Of a stretch of 64,000 nt of DNA, positions 47,537 to 61,093 are shown one piece after another (position 1 is the stretch's first letter; every line of letters starts with the position of its first letter). The stretch comes from Crocodylus rhombifer (taxonomy: Eukaryota > Chordata > Crocodylia > Crocodylidae): NCBI GenBank assembly GCA_038503035.1, contig JAVSML010019225.1:24178-88177 (forward strand), given 5' to 3'. A program made the translations under genes and the position numbers. The notes beneath the pieces are model-generated. The model did not search any database. It was not told the DNA's origin and saw only the letters and a program-made list of their open reading frames with translations.

Positions 47537-49130
47537 AGCAGCAACTTTGTGGCTGATTTTCCATCATGCCTTTAATGGAACATGTGGCCAGAGGGGTCCC
47601 CACCAGCTGCCAATCATCCAGTCATCCACATGATCGAGAGTGTACTGAGCAATTCTGCTCATGATCGTTGGTCAGCTCCAGCAACTACTTTGGGCTTCAT
47701 TCAGCCTCCCCTGTGGGTTCTAGGGGCCAGCCGGCAACCAGCTGATTGTCAGGCACCTTGCCTGGGCTCCCTCTGCACTGGCAAGTATGGTACAATAGAG
47801 ATTGATCCCCAGTCTAAAAACGGATGCCCCTGGGATATGACAGGAAGTACAGTTGTTAGGATTGCAAATTAGATCCCAGTGTGCCTTCAAACAAATGTCT
47901 GTCAGCAACCTGAGACTGATCCTGAATCAAGAGCTTTCTCTCAACTCTGGTGTTCCTGTCTTGATCACTGCTGTATTTGTTCCCAAGGAAGAAGGAAGTC
48001 TAACATTTGTAGAAATGCTAGAACATTGTAAGGAGCCCTCAGCACATTCCCAGCACTGTACAGCAGAGTTGGACCAGACCATACAATACAGAAGCCAATG
48101 GGAAGAGTACACATTAAATGGTATAGCTGTAGCCACCACTTTTCCAGCATTTCTGAGGGCATTGTGTCTGTTCCAGACCCAATGGCCCCAGGGTTTGTTG
48201 TTGGTTCACCTGGAAAATGCACATCCTTGGCCTAACTCAGGATGCTGCCTGCAGAATTTTGTTCTTCCAAGGCATAAACTATACAGTAAGTTGATACTGC
48301 AAGTCAGTATGCAGCACGTGGAAATAAGGTTACAGGGGCTGCTGTGCTATTTCCTGTTTGAAAGTAGATCAGATAACTTTGATAAATGTACCTCCCCTTG
48401 CAACAAAGACAAGGCAGGGCTCAGGTTTTGTATATAGCCATGGGAATCTTCATTTAGGATACTGGAAGCTTTCTAGCTCACACATTGTCATGTTATGCAT
48501 GGTCTGTCTAAATCCTGAACTAGATTAAGTAACCCTGGAATGGATTACTGAGTATGCTATAGGTATCACTCTAGGAAGAGTGAAAGAACAGAGTCATGAG
48601 TCCAGATATGTATCTGACTATGCCAATAAACTTGGGCACAAATCTGTCCTAGTTGGACCAGTCACTGGCTTGGCACCACATTTTTCAGAGATCAGTATCT
48701 GAATTCCCTGGCTGATAAGTGACAGTACCAGTGCAGCTTCATGTCAGACAGCAGCCAGGCATCATTTAGTATTCCAGGTACGTGTTGTGAAGCTTGCTGA
48801 AACTGTGCAGGAGCTGAGAGTCTATTGCACAGGAGAAAATGGGCTTTTGACAACCCTGTTTTATTTGTGGGAGGCTGCCCAAGCAAGTTGACTAAGAGAC
48901 CCAGAACTAGGAGCAATGACTGGCCCCTGCCTAGGTTCAGGAGATGTAAAGGCATGTGAGGTCCAAAAATTGGCTCAGTTTGCAGCAAATTAGTTTCTGT
49001 CCAGAAAGCAGGATTGTAAGGTGCCTGATTGTAACAGCAGGGGACAGCAACGTGGCGGTAGTGTTGGGAGCTAGCTGGCTTATCTGTATAGTTTGAGAGC
49101 ACAGAATTAGTAGCACAATATCATTCTTTG
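47537..49130. other. Unexplained intronic stretch with several longish open frames
   Basis: The stretch contains open frames of 96 codons (47582-47872, +), 194 codons (47853-48437, +) and 136 codons (48692-49102, -). Translations have ordinary composition, unlike the low-complexity frames elsewhere, but I recognise no family. One reading contains EIDPQSKNGCPWDMTG. No splice-defined exon or promoter was recognised. It could be a decayed unknown transposon or processed pseudogene, or chance. Confidence 0.3.
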
Positions 49131-49924
49131 CATAACTGTGATTACTGAGTTTATATGAATAACCTGACACCTCATCTGTTTCATAATGAGTTTACTTGGC
49201 TTACATTGACAGCCTCTCTGTCTTCAGCTGTTGGAGTCCAGCAATCTGTACAGATGCCTCATGCTCACATTAGACTTTGTTGTTTGTCTTTTATTTTGAT
49301 CCCTTCGAGTTCCCTTAGTGAACAGGTGATCTCATGTGGTTACACAGCATATCCCTGGAGACCACAACATAGAAAAAAGCAAAAACAAGGGGAAGTTATT
49401 TGGTGTATGAGAGAGGCAGTACAGGTTTCAGTGGAGAAAAAGGGCCCCTCAATATTCCTAGGAGAAGTTAATTAGAAAGTTTTCCAAATAAAGAAAGGAT
49501 ATGTGTCATCATTCTCCATTTAAACCCAGTTCCATAGAAATGTACAAATTGTTGAAAATCTTACTTGTAGACACGTTTCCTCATGCGCCTCCTGTCTGTT
49601 GTTTGATTTAATGCAATTCTTCTATGATGACCTCGGGAGTAAAAGCATGACTTCCCAAGTAATGGAACTTACTAGCCACAAAAACAGGAATGTTTTTGGC
49701 AGTCTACTGAGAACTTTTATGGAATATTAATTACTAGGAATAGGGTAGATAAAAAACAATAATTTTTTTTTAAAATAAAACAATTGGATTTTATTTAAAT
49801 CAATTTTATTTATTTAATCACTTTAAAAAAAATTTTTGTTGATGCTTTAAAAAAACCATACAAAGAAAGTTTTGATTTAAGATACATTAAAGTGCAAAGA
49901 TACGGAATAGGGATTATAACTTCT

Positions 49925-50043
49925 TGTGGCTTGGGGTGAGGGGTGTCAGAAGGATGGGGGTGCTGTGGCTTGGGGGTGAGGGGTACTAGCAGGATGGGAG
50001 TGCTGTGGCTTGGGGGTGAGGGGCACCAGCAGGGCCTGGGAGC
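49925..50043. repeat. Minisatellite, three units of about 40 bp
   Basis: Units start TGTGGCTTGGGGGTGAGGGG at about 49925, 49964 and 50004 and differ by a few substitutions. A similar phrase, GTGAGGGACACCAGCAGG, occurs inside the element at 22833-24047. Confidence 0.75.
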
Positions 50044-51012
50044 CAGGGGACTGTGTCCGGCACCAGCAGCGCCAGGGGGGTATGGGTCTGGACAAGCCAT
50101 CAATCTTAACAAATGAGTCCCAGTATGAAAAAGGTTAAGACCCACTAATATAGAGCGCACTGCAATTAACTTAATTTCATTCTGGGAATTGAAAAACTGG
50201 CATGGCAGGCAGCAGGGAAATGGCCAAAGTTAAAATGTCACATCTTTCTTTTCACTTTCTACCATTCTGCTAATTCAGGGAGTGGAGGAGATGCTTCCAG
50301 AACAGTGACATAAGTCAGAGCCAGTGAAGTTAAAATACGTTGGTAATTATTAATAATTGTTACCTTGCTAGTGAAGAGTCCAGATGACCAGTGCTACTGG
50401 AAGAGTATACTGCAGTTACAGTAAAATGCCAGATTCTGCCTTCCAAGTTCAACTGACCTGGGTTTTAATAGGATTTATATGCATGTCAAAGATTTAATCT
50501 TAAGCAAAGAGAGCATTTAGCTTCATGGGAAGAGAATTGTAAAGCACGATCAGGTGATTTTAGGCTTCCTAGAAAACAGCAACAAACTTAGTAAACAACA
50601 GTTTAAACCACCAGTGAACCTCAGTGTAATCTTCACTGACTCTGCATCCTGAAACACCAGTAAAGATGCATCTCAGGGGAAAGATGCTCAAAATATTCTG
50701 TTATACCATATCGTGTTTGTGGTAGTATCCTACTTATTAAACAGTACTAATTTTATCTTTTCATAAAAGCTGATTCTTTGCTAATCTGATTTCAAAATTG
50801 ATGCTACAAGCGCATTAAAAAAGTCAAATACTTTCCTATTAAAGATTGTGTACATGGCTTAAATTTGTTGAGTACAAAAAGGTTCTAGAGGGTTTGCAGA
50901 AATGGTTGTTTTAATTCCCTTAAGAAACATTTTAGTAAATGAATGAACTAGGTAGACAAGTGAAACAGCTTTATTCTTTTTTACACTTCTAAATAGGTCA
51001 AGTACTGTTTTG

Positions 51013-51673
51013 TTGGGTTGTGCGAAATTTTGCCGGGTGCTTCATTTTAACATGCTTCAACTCGTTTTAAGCTTGAAACCGTGAAAACGAAAGGCTTCAA
51101 AACAGCCTTGAAATAAAACAAGGGCAGTCAAAATGTTTCAAGAGTTTTGAAATGTTTCAAGTATCGAAGCTGGGCTTGCTTGCAGGGAAACAGAAACTAA
51201 GGAGAGGGAGGGGGAGTAGGGGGAATGCTCTGTTATTGACGTGTATCTGGCCAGTGATTGTGATCCTTCCCTGAGGTCCCTTCCAATCCCAGTGCTCTGG
51301 GGGAGGGATAGAAAAGCAGCTGTGCCTTAACACACACACATAGTCACACATCATGAGTTCTGCTTGTCAGCAGGTTGAGGTGCAGTTTCCCAGAAATCCC
51401 TGCACCTGTCTCCTTGAAATTTGGAAGACTTCATAGCCTCAGAAGAGGCTACCATTCCTGCTGTTTTCAGCCAAATCTGCCAAGAAATGACAAAGTTATA
51501 GGCAGTTTCGTGTATCCCAGTTATAGCCTATGGGTGAAATATCAAAACAGTGTTGAAACAGTTTCGATGAAACAAAATGGAACAGTGCTTCAAAATTAAA
51601 CAAAACTCGAAATGAAACACTGTCCCGTTGAAACGGAAGTCTAAATGAAACACTGCCATTTAGCACAGCCCTA
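51013..51673. mobile_element. hAT-like MITE with 'GTGCGAA' ends, 0.66 kb
   Basis: Flanks CTGTTTTG (51005-51012) and CTATTTTG (51674-51681) match at 7 of 8 positions. The ends are TTGGGTTGTGCGAAAT and, reverse-complemented, TAGGGCTGTGCTAAAT. Subterminal parts are rich in GTTTCA/TGAAAC repeats in opposite senses. The ends resemble those of 10124-11681. Confidence 0.65.
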
Positions 51674-53289
51674 CTATTTTGGAACATCCTTCAAGGAATT
51701 CTATTAATTATATTAATTCATTTTGCCACTAGATGTCACTGCTGTTCCATGGAGATGCAGCTGCAAATGTATTTCTCTGGATTTCTCTTTAAAAAGGATA
51801 AGTTTAGAAGCAAATTTAAGGTGTTTCCTTTTGCTGTAAGCAAATATCTTCTTCCCAAGGGCATGAAACAAATCACTAAGCTACAGGTTAACTGTTGTTC
51901 GTATTAGAGATTGTTGGATTAAATTCCTGGTCCCAGAGTATTATAGGTTTTTAGGCCAGATGCAAATCGTGAACCTAGGTGGAATTTAGACTCCTTACTC
52001 ATTAAAAAAAAAAGTCTGGATTGGCTCTACTTCAGCAGCCACAAAACTCCATGGGGTCTACAGATTATTAGCTGTTTCATATAATCCTGAAAATTTGGCC
52101 CAAAGTATCATTTTAGGCCTACATGTATACTTCAGAAACAATCCAGATTGGCACCTAATTCTCACCTGAGTGCCACTGTGATTTGGATTAGTACTGGGAG
52201 GCATCAGAATAGTATATGCACTTAATTCTAAACCATGATTAGCTAAAAAAACAGTGCCCAGGGATGTGGGCTACAGAGTCATATGCCCTCGCACTCTCCA
52301 GGAAGCTGGGAGATGTGGATTAAGCTGAGGATGGCTTGGAAACTGCATCTAGAGTTCTAGACTTGTAACTACTACACTACTGGTTAAAAAATTGGTATCA
52401 CACCCTTGCACATTAGAGAAGGAACATGGAGTGCTGTGCCTTAGACTGATCCCAATGCTCCTGTCAGAAAGCTACATATTTTGTGGGTGGTCTGGATCCC
52501 AAAACAGTGGAGGCACCTAAAGTGCAGCCAAGAAGTAGCTGACTTAGACACCCCCTTGTTCCTAATAATTCTTGATGGCTAGCATAGGAGCCTTTCTGTA
52601 CAGGACTGGGTGTTTTGGATTGCCCTGGGGAGTTGTCAGATTCTCCTCACTCACTGTATTCTAGGTGTCTGACCCTTTTGATTTATATCACCTTCCCAGG
52701 GCAAGTCACCTACATTTTACACATTACAATGGACAAGTAAGCAGCTGCAAAGTCCATTTGGATCTGGCCCCTACCTACGTTGTTGCCTGCAATCAGATAT
52801 TTCTAATATAATAAAAAACTGTACCTAGTAGCAATCCATATATTTTTAGCACCTGATTCTTATCTCTCTTATACCTGTGTAAATCTGGAGTCTCTCCAGT
52901 TAGTGTAGTTACACTGTTAGGAAACAAATAAATGTATGTTAAATCAGAGTCCATTCCAGACAGTTTAAAGATTGTTGCTGAATTAAACCATGTCTCAAAG
53001 GTTTTGGCCACACTGCAATGTTTATACAAGATAGAACTCGAGTGTTGTCCCTAACTGAAGTCCTGTCCACACATAAAGCTCCTTTATTTGAGAGTGGTGG
53101 TACTCTTAATTTGAGTTTGTGGAGCCCTGAGGGTGGCAAAGATTATAGTTTGAGTTAGCACTTCAAGTCAGCTGCTCACACAATCAACCCTTGCTGCTAA
53201 TCCCATCACTGCACAATAGCCCAATCGCTATTTCGGCTCCACTGTTATTTTGTAGTAGAGCCAATCTCACTCAAACTAGGCTAAGCCCT

Positions 53290-53335
53290 TGTCTACTTTA
53301 CAAAATTCAGTCAGCAGCACTGTACCAGCTAGGGG
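53290..53335. mobile_element. Left part of a MITE split by a CR1 insertion
   Basis: TTGTCTACTTTACAAAATTC with CAGTCAGCAG is typical of the start of a 'GTCTACACTA' MITE. The matching right part, with AGTAGTTCTGCCAACAAAAT and CCAGTGTAGATGCAGC, resumes at about 57480-57640 after the CR1 composite. Confidence 0.4.
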
Positions 53336-53392
53336 TGAGAAAAGGGCTATAGGCTGTACAGGAGGGACAGGATAGGAAGGAAAGGTGGGGGT

Positions 53393-54223
53393 GTGGCACT
53401 CTATATTAAGGAGGAATACACATCCTCGTCAATTAGCAAACAGTCAGAGGAAGGGCGCTCTGAAGTACTTTGGATTAGAGTACAAGGCAGTCGAGGGGAA
53501 AGAGACTTAACGGTGGGGGTCTACTACAGATTTCCCAACCAGGGGGAAGAGCTTGACCAGGAATTCTTAGGTCAGCTCACAGAGGTAGTGAAGGCTAAGG
53601 ATGTGGTAGTAATGGGAGACCTGAACTTCCCGGACATCTGCTGGGAAGAGCAGTCAGCCAGGTCTGACCACTCACGTAGGTTCTTAGACAGAGTGCAGGA
53701 CCTCCATCTAACCCAGGAGGTGCACAGCCCCACCAGGGGAGACGCCTTGTTGGACCTGGTGCTGGCCACGGGAGATGACCTGGTGAGGGGGCTGCGGGTG
53801 CTCGACCACCTGGGTGACAATGATCATCGCCTGCTGGAATTCACCATCCAGCGCAAGGTAGCAAAGGCCTGGGGTAAGGCAGCAGCCCTAGATTTCAGGA
53901 GGGCAAACTTCAACGAGCTAAGGAGGATAGTTGGGGAAGCGCTGAGGTCCCAGAGGGGAGGGGAGCCAGGTGTCCAAGGAGAGTGGTCGCTCCTTAAGGA
54001 GACGATCCTCCAAGCCCAAAGGGAGGCAATCCCAACGAGGATCAAAGGGAGCAGGAGGGCACACAAGCCTCCATGGCTCACCAAAAGCATTCGGGAATGT
54101 CTCCTACCTAAAAGGGAGGCGTACACCCAATGGAAAGAAGGGGACATCACCAGGGATGACTATACTGCAGTCGCTCGGGGATGTAGGGGGCAGTCAGGAA
54201 GGCCAAGGCAGAGACGGAATTAG
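53393..54223 (+). pseudogene. CR1-A ORF2 endonuclease part, frameshifted
   Basis: The translation shows IKEEYTSSSIS, VYYRFPNQGEEL, GDLNFPDICWEE, SPTRGDALLDLVLA and GDNDHRLLEF, the order of an APE-type endonuclease with its terminal DH kept. The frame is lost at about 54183-54192, where one base is missing relative to the other CR1-A copy (AGGGGGCAGTC against AGAGGGGCAGTC). The start at 53393 is not a true start, because the copy is 5'-truncated and the preceding frame reads into the same domain. Confidence 0.85.
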
Positions 54224-54300
54224 GACTAGCTTCCCAGATTAAGGACAATAAGAAGTCCTTCTTTAAATACATAGGGGGTAAAAAGAAGGTTCCGGGTAAT

Positions 54301-55464
54301 TTGGGGCCCCTGCAGGATGCGTTGGGGAATTTGGTCGTCACACCAGACGACAAAGCTACCATGTTTAATGATTTATTTGCCTCTGTCTTCCTAAGTAGGG
54401 ACCAGAACAGCCACTTCTCTGCTGGGCCCCCCTCAGGCCCCAGGGGAGGCACACCTGGGCCAAGGGTTAGTGAGGAACTAGTTAGGGAGCTTCTGGAGGG
54501 ACTGGACATATTCAAGTCAGCCGGTCCAGACAGTCTCCACCTTAGAGCACTAAAGGAATTGGCCGAGGTCATTGCAGGACCCCTGGCACGGCTTTACGAG
54601 CACTCGTGGTGCTCTGGTGTGGTGCCGGAGGACTGGAAGAGGGCCAACATGGTTCCCATCTTCAAAAAGGGGAAGAAGGAGGACCTGGGAAACTATAGGC
54701 AAGTTAATCTTACCTCGATCCTAGGCAAGCTGTTTGAGAAAATTATGCTGGCACACATCCATGAGGGGCCAGCAGGGGAGATTATGCTTAGGGGCAACCA
54801 ACACGGGTTTATCAGTGGCAGGTCCTGTCAGACCAACCTGGTGGCCTTTTATGATGAGATCACCAAATCATTAGATGCAGGGGTAGCAGTGGACAAAGTC
54901 TTCGTGGACTTCTGGAAGGCTTTCGACACCGTCTCTCACCCCGTTCTCATTAAGAAACTGGGGGACTGTGGTGTCGACACCCACACAGTCAAATGGGTCG
55001 CCAACTGGCTGGAGGGCTGCACCCAGAGGGTGGTAGTGGATGGGTCCTTCTCAACCTGGAGGGACGTGGGCAGTGGGGTTCCGCAGGGCTCGGTCCTCGG
55101 GCCCGCACTGTTCAATATCTTCATCACTGACTTGGACAAGGGGGTAAAAAGCACCCTGTTCAAATGTGCCAATGACACTAAGATGTGGGGAGATGTGGGC
55201 ACACTGGAAGGAAGCAACAGGCTACAATCGGACCTAGACAGGTTTCAAGCGTGGGTAGATGAGAATAGGATGGGATTCAACACAGACAAGTGAAAAGTGA
55301 TGCACCTGGGGAGGAACAACCGGCACCATACCTACAGGTTGGGGAACTCCCCTCTTGTCAGCACAGAGGCGGAAAAGGATCTCGGAGTCATCATTGATGC
55401 CAAGATGAACATGGGCTGGCAGTGTGGGGATGCAGTCAGGAAGGCCAACTGTACCTTGTCATGC
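54301..55464 (+). pseudogene. CR1-A ORF2 reverse transcriptase, catalytic Asp lost, interrupted
   Basis: The translation shows VVPEDWKRANMVPIFKKG, QHGFISGRSCQTNL, DFWKAFDTVSH and GVPQGSVLGPALFNIF. The catalytic FADD box reads CAND (55165-55176), with the first Asp changed to Asn. An in-frame TGA lies at 55291-55293 where Cys is expected. The frame then runs on to the insertion point of the second CR1 at 55464. The protein cannot have been active in this copy. Confidence 0.86.
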
Positions 55465-56787
55465 CAATGTGGTGCCGATCTTCAAGAAAGGGAGGAGTGG
55501 ATCTGGCTAACTACAGGCCCATTAGCCTGACTTCTATCCTGGGGAAGATCCTAGAAAAGTTTATTAAGGACGCCATCCTTGAGGGACTGGCCCAGGCTAA
55601 CATTCTAAGGGACAGCCAGCATGGGTTTGTTGCGGGTAGGTCTTGTTTGACCAATCTCATTTCCTTCTATGACCAGGTGACCTGTCACCTGGACAAGGGA
55701 GAAGAGATTGAAGTCATATATCTTGACTTCAAAAAAAGCTTTTGATCTGGTATCCCATGATCACCTCTTGGCCAAACTGCCCAGTTGTGGCCTTGGCTCC
55801 ACCACGATCCGCTGGCTAGGAAATTGGCTTCGTGGTCGGACCCAGAGGGTTGTGATTGATGGCAGTCACTCATCATGGTGCCTTGTGACCAGTGGGGTCC
55901 CTCAAGACTCTGTCCTGGGACCCATACTGTTCAACATCTTCATTAACGATGTGGACATTGGAGTCAGGAGTGGACTGGCCAAGTTCACCGATGACACCAA
56001 ACTTTGGGGCAAAGCATCCATGCCAGAAGATAGGCGGGTGATCCAGGCTGACCTGGACAAGCTCAGCAAATGGGCAGATGAGAACCTCATGGTGTTTAAC
56101 ACCAATAAATGCAAGGTTCTCCACCTTGGGAGGAAAAACCTGCAGCATCCTTACAGGCTCGGCAGTGCTACGTTGGATAGTACTGCAGAAGAAAGAGACT
56201 TGGGGGTCATCATTGACCACAAGATGAACATGAGCCTGCAATGCGATGCTGCGGCTAGTAAAGCGACCAAAATACTGGCGTGCATCCATAGATGCTTCTC
56301 GAGCAAATCCCAGGACGTCATTCTCCCCTTGTACTCGGCCTTGGTGAGGCCGCAGCTGGAGTACTGTGTCCAGTTTTGGGCTCCACAATTCAAAAAGGAT
56401 GTGGAGAAGCTTGAGAGAGTCCAGAGGAGAGCCACGCGCATGATCAGAGGTCAGGAAAACAGATCTTACGATGACAGGCTGAGAGCCATGGGACTCTTTA
56501 GCCTGGAAAAGCGCAGGCTCAGGGGTGATCTGATGGCCACCTATAAGTTTATCAGGGGTGACCACCAGGATCTGGGGGAACGTCTGTTCACCAGAGCGCC
56601 CCAAGGGATGACGAGGTCGAATGGTCACAAACTCCTGCAAGACCGTTTCAGGCTGGACATAAGGAAGAATTTCTTTACTGTCCGAGCCCCCAAGGTCTGG
56701 AACAGTCTGCCAGCGGAGGTGGTTCAAGCACCTACATTGAACACCTTCAAGAGTAAATTGGATGCTTATCTTGCTGGGATCCTATGA
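55465..56787 (+). pseudogene. CR1-B ORF2 C-terminal half (RT), one frameshift in a poly-A run
   Basis: The frame covers FKKGRSGSG-like N-terminal sequence, QHGFVAGRSCLTNL, then breaks at an A7 run (55731-55737) where six A would keep DFKKAFD. It then continues to the stop at 56785-56787 with SGVPQDSVLGPILFNIF, FTDD (55984-55995, both Asp kept), LEYCVQFWAPQFKKDVEKLE, and the C-terminus ending DAYLAGIL. Apart from the single-base slip the 440-odd codons present are open. The endonuclease is missing through 5' truncation. Confidence 0.85.
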
Positions 56788-56872
56788 CCCCAGCTGACTT
56801 CCTGCCCTTTGGGCAGGGGGCTGGACTCGATGATCTCCCGAGGTCCCTTCCAGCCCTGATGTCTATGAAACT
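55465..56872 (+). mobile_element. CR1 LINE (subfamily B), 1.4 kb, inserted into CR1-A
   Basis: It starts in mid-RT with CAATGTGGTGCCGATCTTC and ends with the CR1 3' tail TGATGTCTATGAAACT. ATGC occurs at 55461-55464 and again at 56873-56876, so a 4-bp duplication or microhomology frames it. It is diverged from CR1-A along its length but shares the same domain order, and is close to the fragments at 10481-10994 and 47361-47536. Confidence 0.87.
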
Positions 56873-56876
56873 ATGC

Positions 56877-57380
56877 ATCCACAGATGCATCTCAAGCAGG
56901 TCCAAGGAGGTGATCCTCCCCCTCTATGCGGCACTGGTCAGGCCGCAGTTGGAATACTGCATCCAGTTCTGGGCACCGCACTTCAAGAGGGATGTAGAGA
57001 ACATGGAGAGGGTCCAGAGGAGGGCCACTTGCATGATCAGGGGACAGCAGGGCAGGCCGTATGAGGAGAGGCTACGGGACCTGAAGCTGTTCAGCCTCCA
57101 CAAGAGAAGGCTGAGGGGGGATCTAGTGGCCTGTTATAAACTAGTCAAGGGGGATCAGCAGGCATTGGGGGATTCCCTGTTCCCCCGAGCACTACCAGGA
57201 GTGAGTAGAAATAACGGTCACAAGCTGGCAGAGGGTAGATTCAGACTAGACATCAGGAGGCGCTACTTCACGGTCAGGGTGGCTAGGGTCTGGAACCAAC
57301 TTCCAGGAGAAGTGGTGCTGGCTCCTACCCTGGGGGTCTTTAAGAGGAGGCTAGATGTACACCTTGCTGGGGTCATTTGA
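56877..57380 (+). pseudogene. CR1-A ORF2 C-terminus after the nested insertion
   Basis: The frame continues the host CR1: IHRCISSRSKEVILPLYAAL, FWAPHFKRDVENMERV, LFSLHKRRLRGDLVACYK, RFRLDIRRRYFTVRVARVW, ending VHLAGVI and TGA. It is open to the natural stop. It is distinguishable from CR1-B by the arginine-rich RRRYFTV and HLAGVI in place of RKNFFTV and YLAGIL. Confidence 0.86.
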
Positions 57381-57479
57381 CCCCAGTACTCTTTCCTGCC
57401 ATAGCAGGGGGTTGGACTAGATGATCTTCTCAGGTCCCGTCCGACCCTAGAAAGTATGAAACTATAAAACTATAAGATA

Positions 57480-57640
57480 ATATCCTGTAGCCAAAGTAGT
57501 TCTGCCAACAAAATCCCCAGTGTAGATGCAGCTCTTTTGTCAGAAGGCAGCTTCCATTGGTAGTGCTTGTCATTCCAGGGAGCTGGTGTAGCTCTGCTAA
57601 CAGAAAACTTGTTCTTTACACCAGGATACCTGGCTGCCTG
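57480..57640. mobile_element. Right part of the MITE split by the CR1 composite
   Basis: AAAGTAGTTCTGCCAACAAA then CCCCAGTGTAGATGCAGC and CTTTACACCAGG resemble the inner and terminal parts of 'GTCTACAC' MITEs such as 34449-34883. The left part is at 53290-53335. Confidence 0.4.
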
Positions 57641-58013
57641 TGCATGGCTTATAGCGTTAAACCAGCAGCAGCTCTGTAGCTCATAGCTTTAATTTGAGAG
57701 GAGTTAAATTTAAATTGAACCTAGATAACTCAATTTAAGTGAGAAGGAAGACTTAACCAGCATTTGTAGCTATGGAGGATCTTTCATCTGTAACCAGTAA
57801 TCTTTACAAGAGCATAAATCAGGAGTCATTGGTCTTTCTGATAAGAATCACATTCCTAAATAAAAATAATAGCATGTTATATGGGTTACTCTTTACGAGA
57901 GAGGATATTTTAGAGAGAGAAGAACTTTATTGGAAGTCTCTCTGAGGTGTTTGGGTTACTATTACTTTCTTTTTTTCCCCATTAATTTGCATGTAATTTT
58001 TTTTTTAATCTAG

Positions 58014-58147
58014 GAAGCCGCACTATGCAGACAACTTCCCATGGAATCAGAGAACATGACCCCAGTTCAGACTGGAGTGAGCACCACTACTATGACACAA
58101 GACATTCGAACAATTACAAATAATGGATCAGATCCTTTCCTGAACAG
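58014..58147 (+). CDS. WWTR1: WWTR1 (TAZ) coding exon: end of coiled coil, start of transactivation region; GC donor
   Basis: The acceptor is a long T tract ending AATCTAG at 58013. The frame opens with EAALCRQLPME, the end of the coiled-coil region of TAZ, and runs through a Thr/Met-rich segment to ITNNGSDPFLN and the first two bases (AG) of the next codon. The exon is 134 nt and ends in phase 2. The donor is GCAAGT, not GT. Only this cut keeps the frame into the next exon, where T completes AGT (Ser) before GPYHSRE; cutting at the nearest GT (58152) would shift the frame. The open frame that runs on to 58433 is intronic read-through. The region belongs to the TAZ C-terminal activation domain. 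Exon identity is firm; use of the GC donor rests on frame logic and the otherwise consensus AG|GCAAGT. Confidence 0.94.

Positions 58148-61093
<2,946 letters not shown>

Larger units (their letters stand above)
53336..57474 (+). mobile_element. CR1 LINE (subfamily A), 5'-truncated, disrupted by a second CR1
   Basis: Host CR1-A sequence covers 53336-55464 and 56877-57474 and encodes an endonuclease, reverse transcriptase and ORF2 C-terminus, ending with the CR1 3' tail and ATGAAACTATAAAACTATAA. The joint is exact: CR1-A codons for TLSC before 55464 continue as IHRC after 56876, as in the uninterrupted copy at 35063-37682. The 1412-bp insert explains the frame change exactly. The copy lies in the same sense as WWTR1. 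Confidence 0.88.
43045..58013 (+). other. WWTR1: WWTR1 intron, 15.0 kb, GT-AG
   Basis: The intron lies between the coiled-coil exon and the exon at 58014, phase 0. It contains a CR1 relic (47361-47536), an unexplained open stretch (47537-49130), a minisatellite (49925-50043), a hAT-like element (51013-51673) and the CR1-in-CR1 composite (53336-57474) set inside a broken MITE. I can name nothing in 43050-46600 or 51690-53280. A 26-bp tandem duplication lies at 46603-46652. Confidence 0.9.

Noticed and set aside
53572..54572. Antisense open frames over the CR1 endonuclease
   Set aside because: They are shadows of the CR1 coding strand; the same shadows occur over the antisense copy at 35418-37524.
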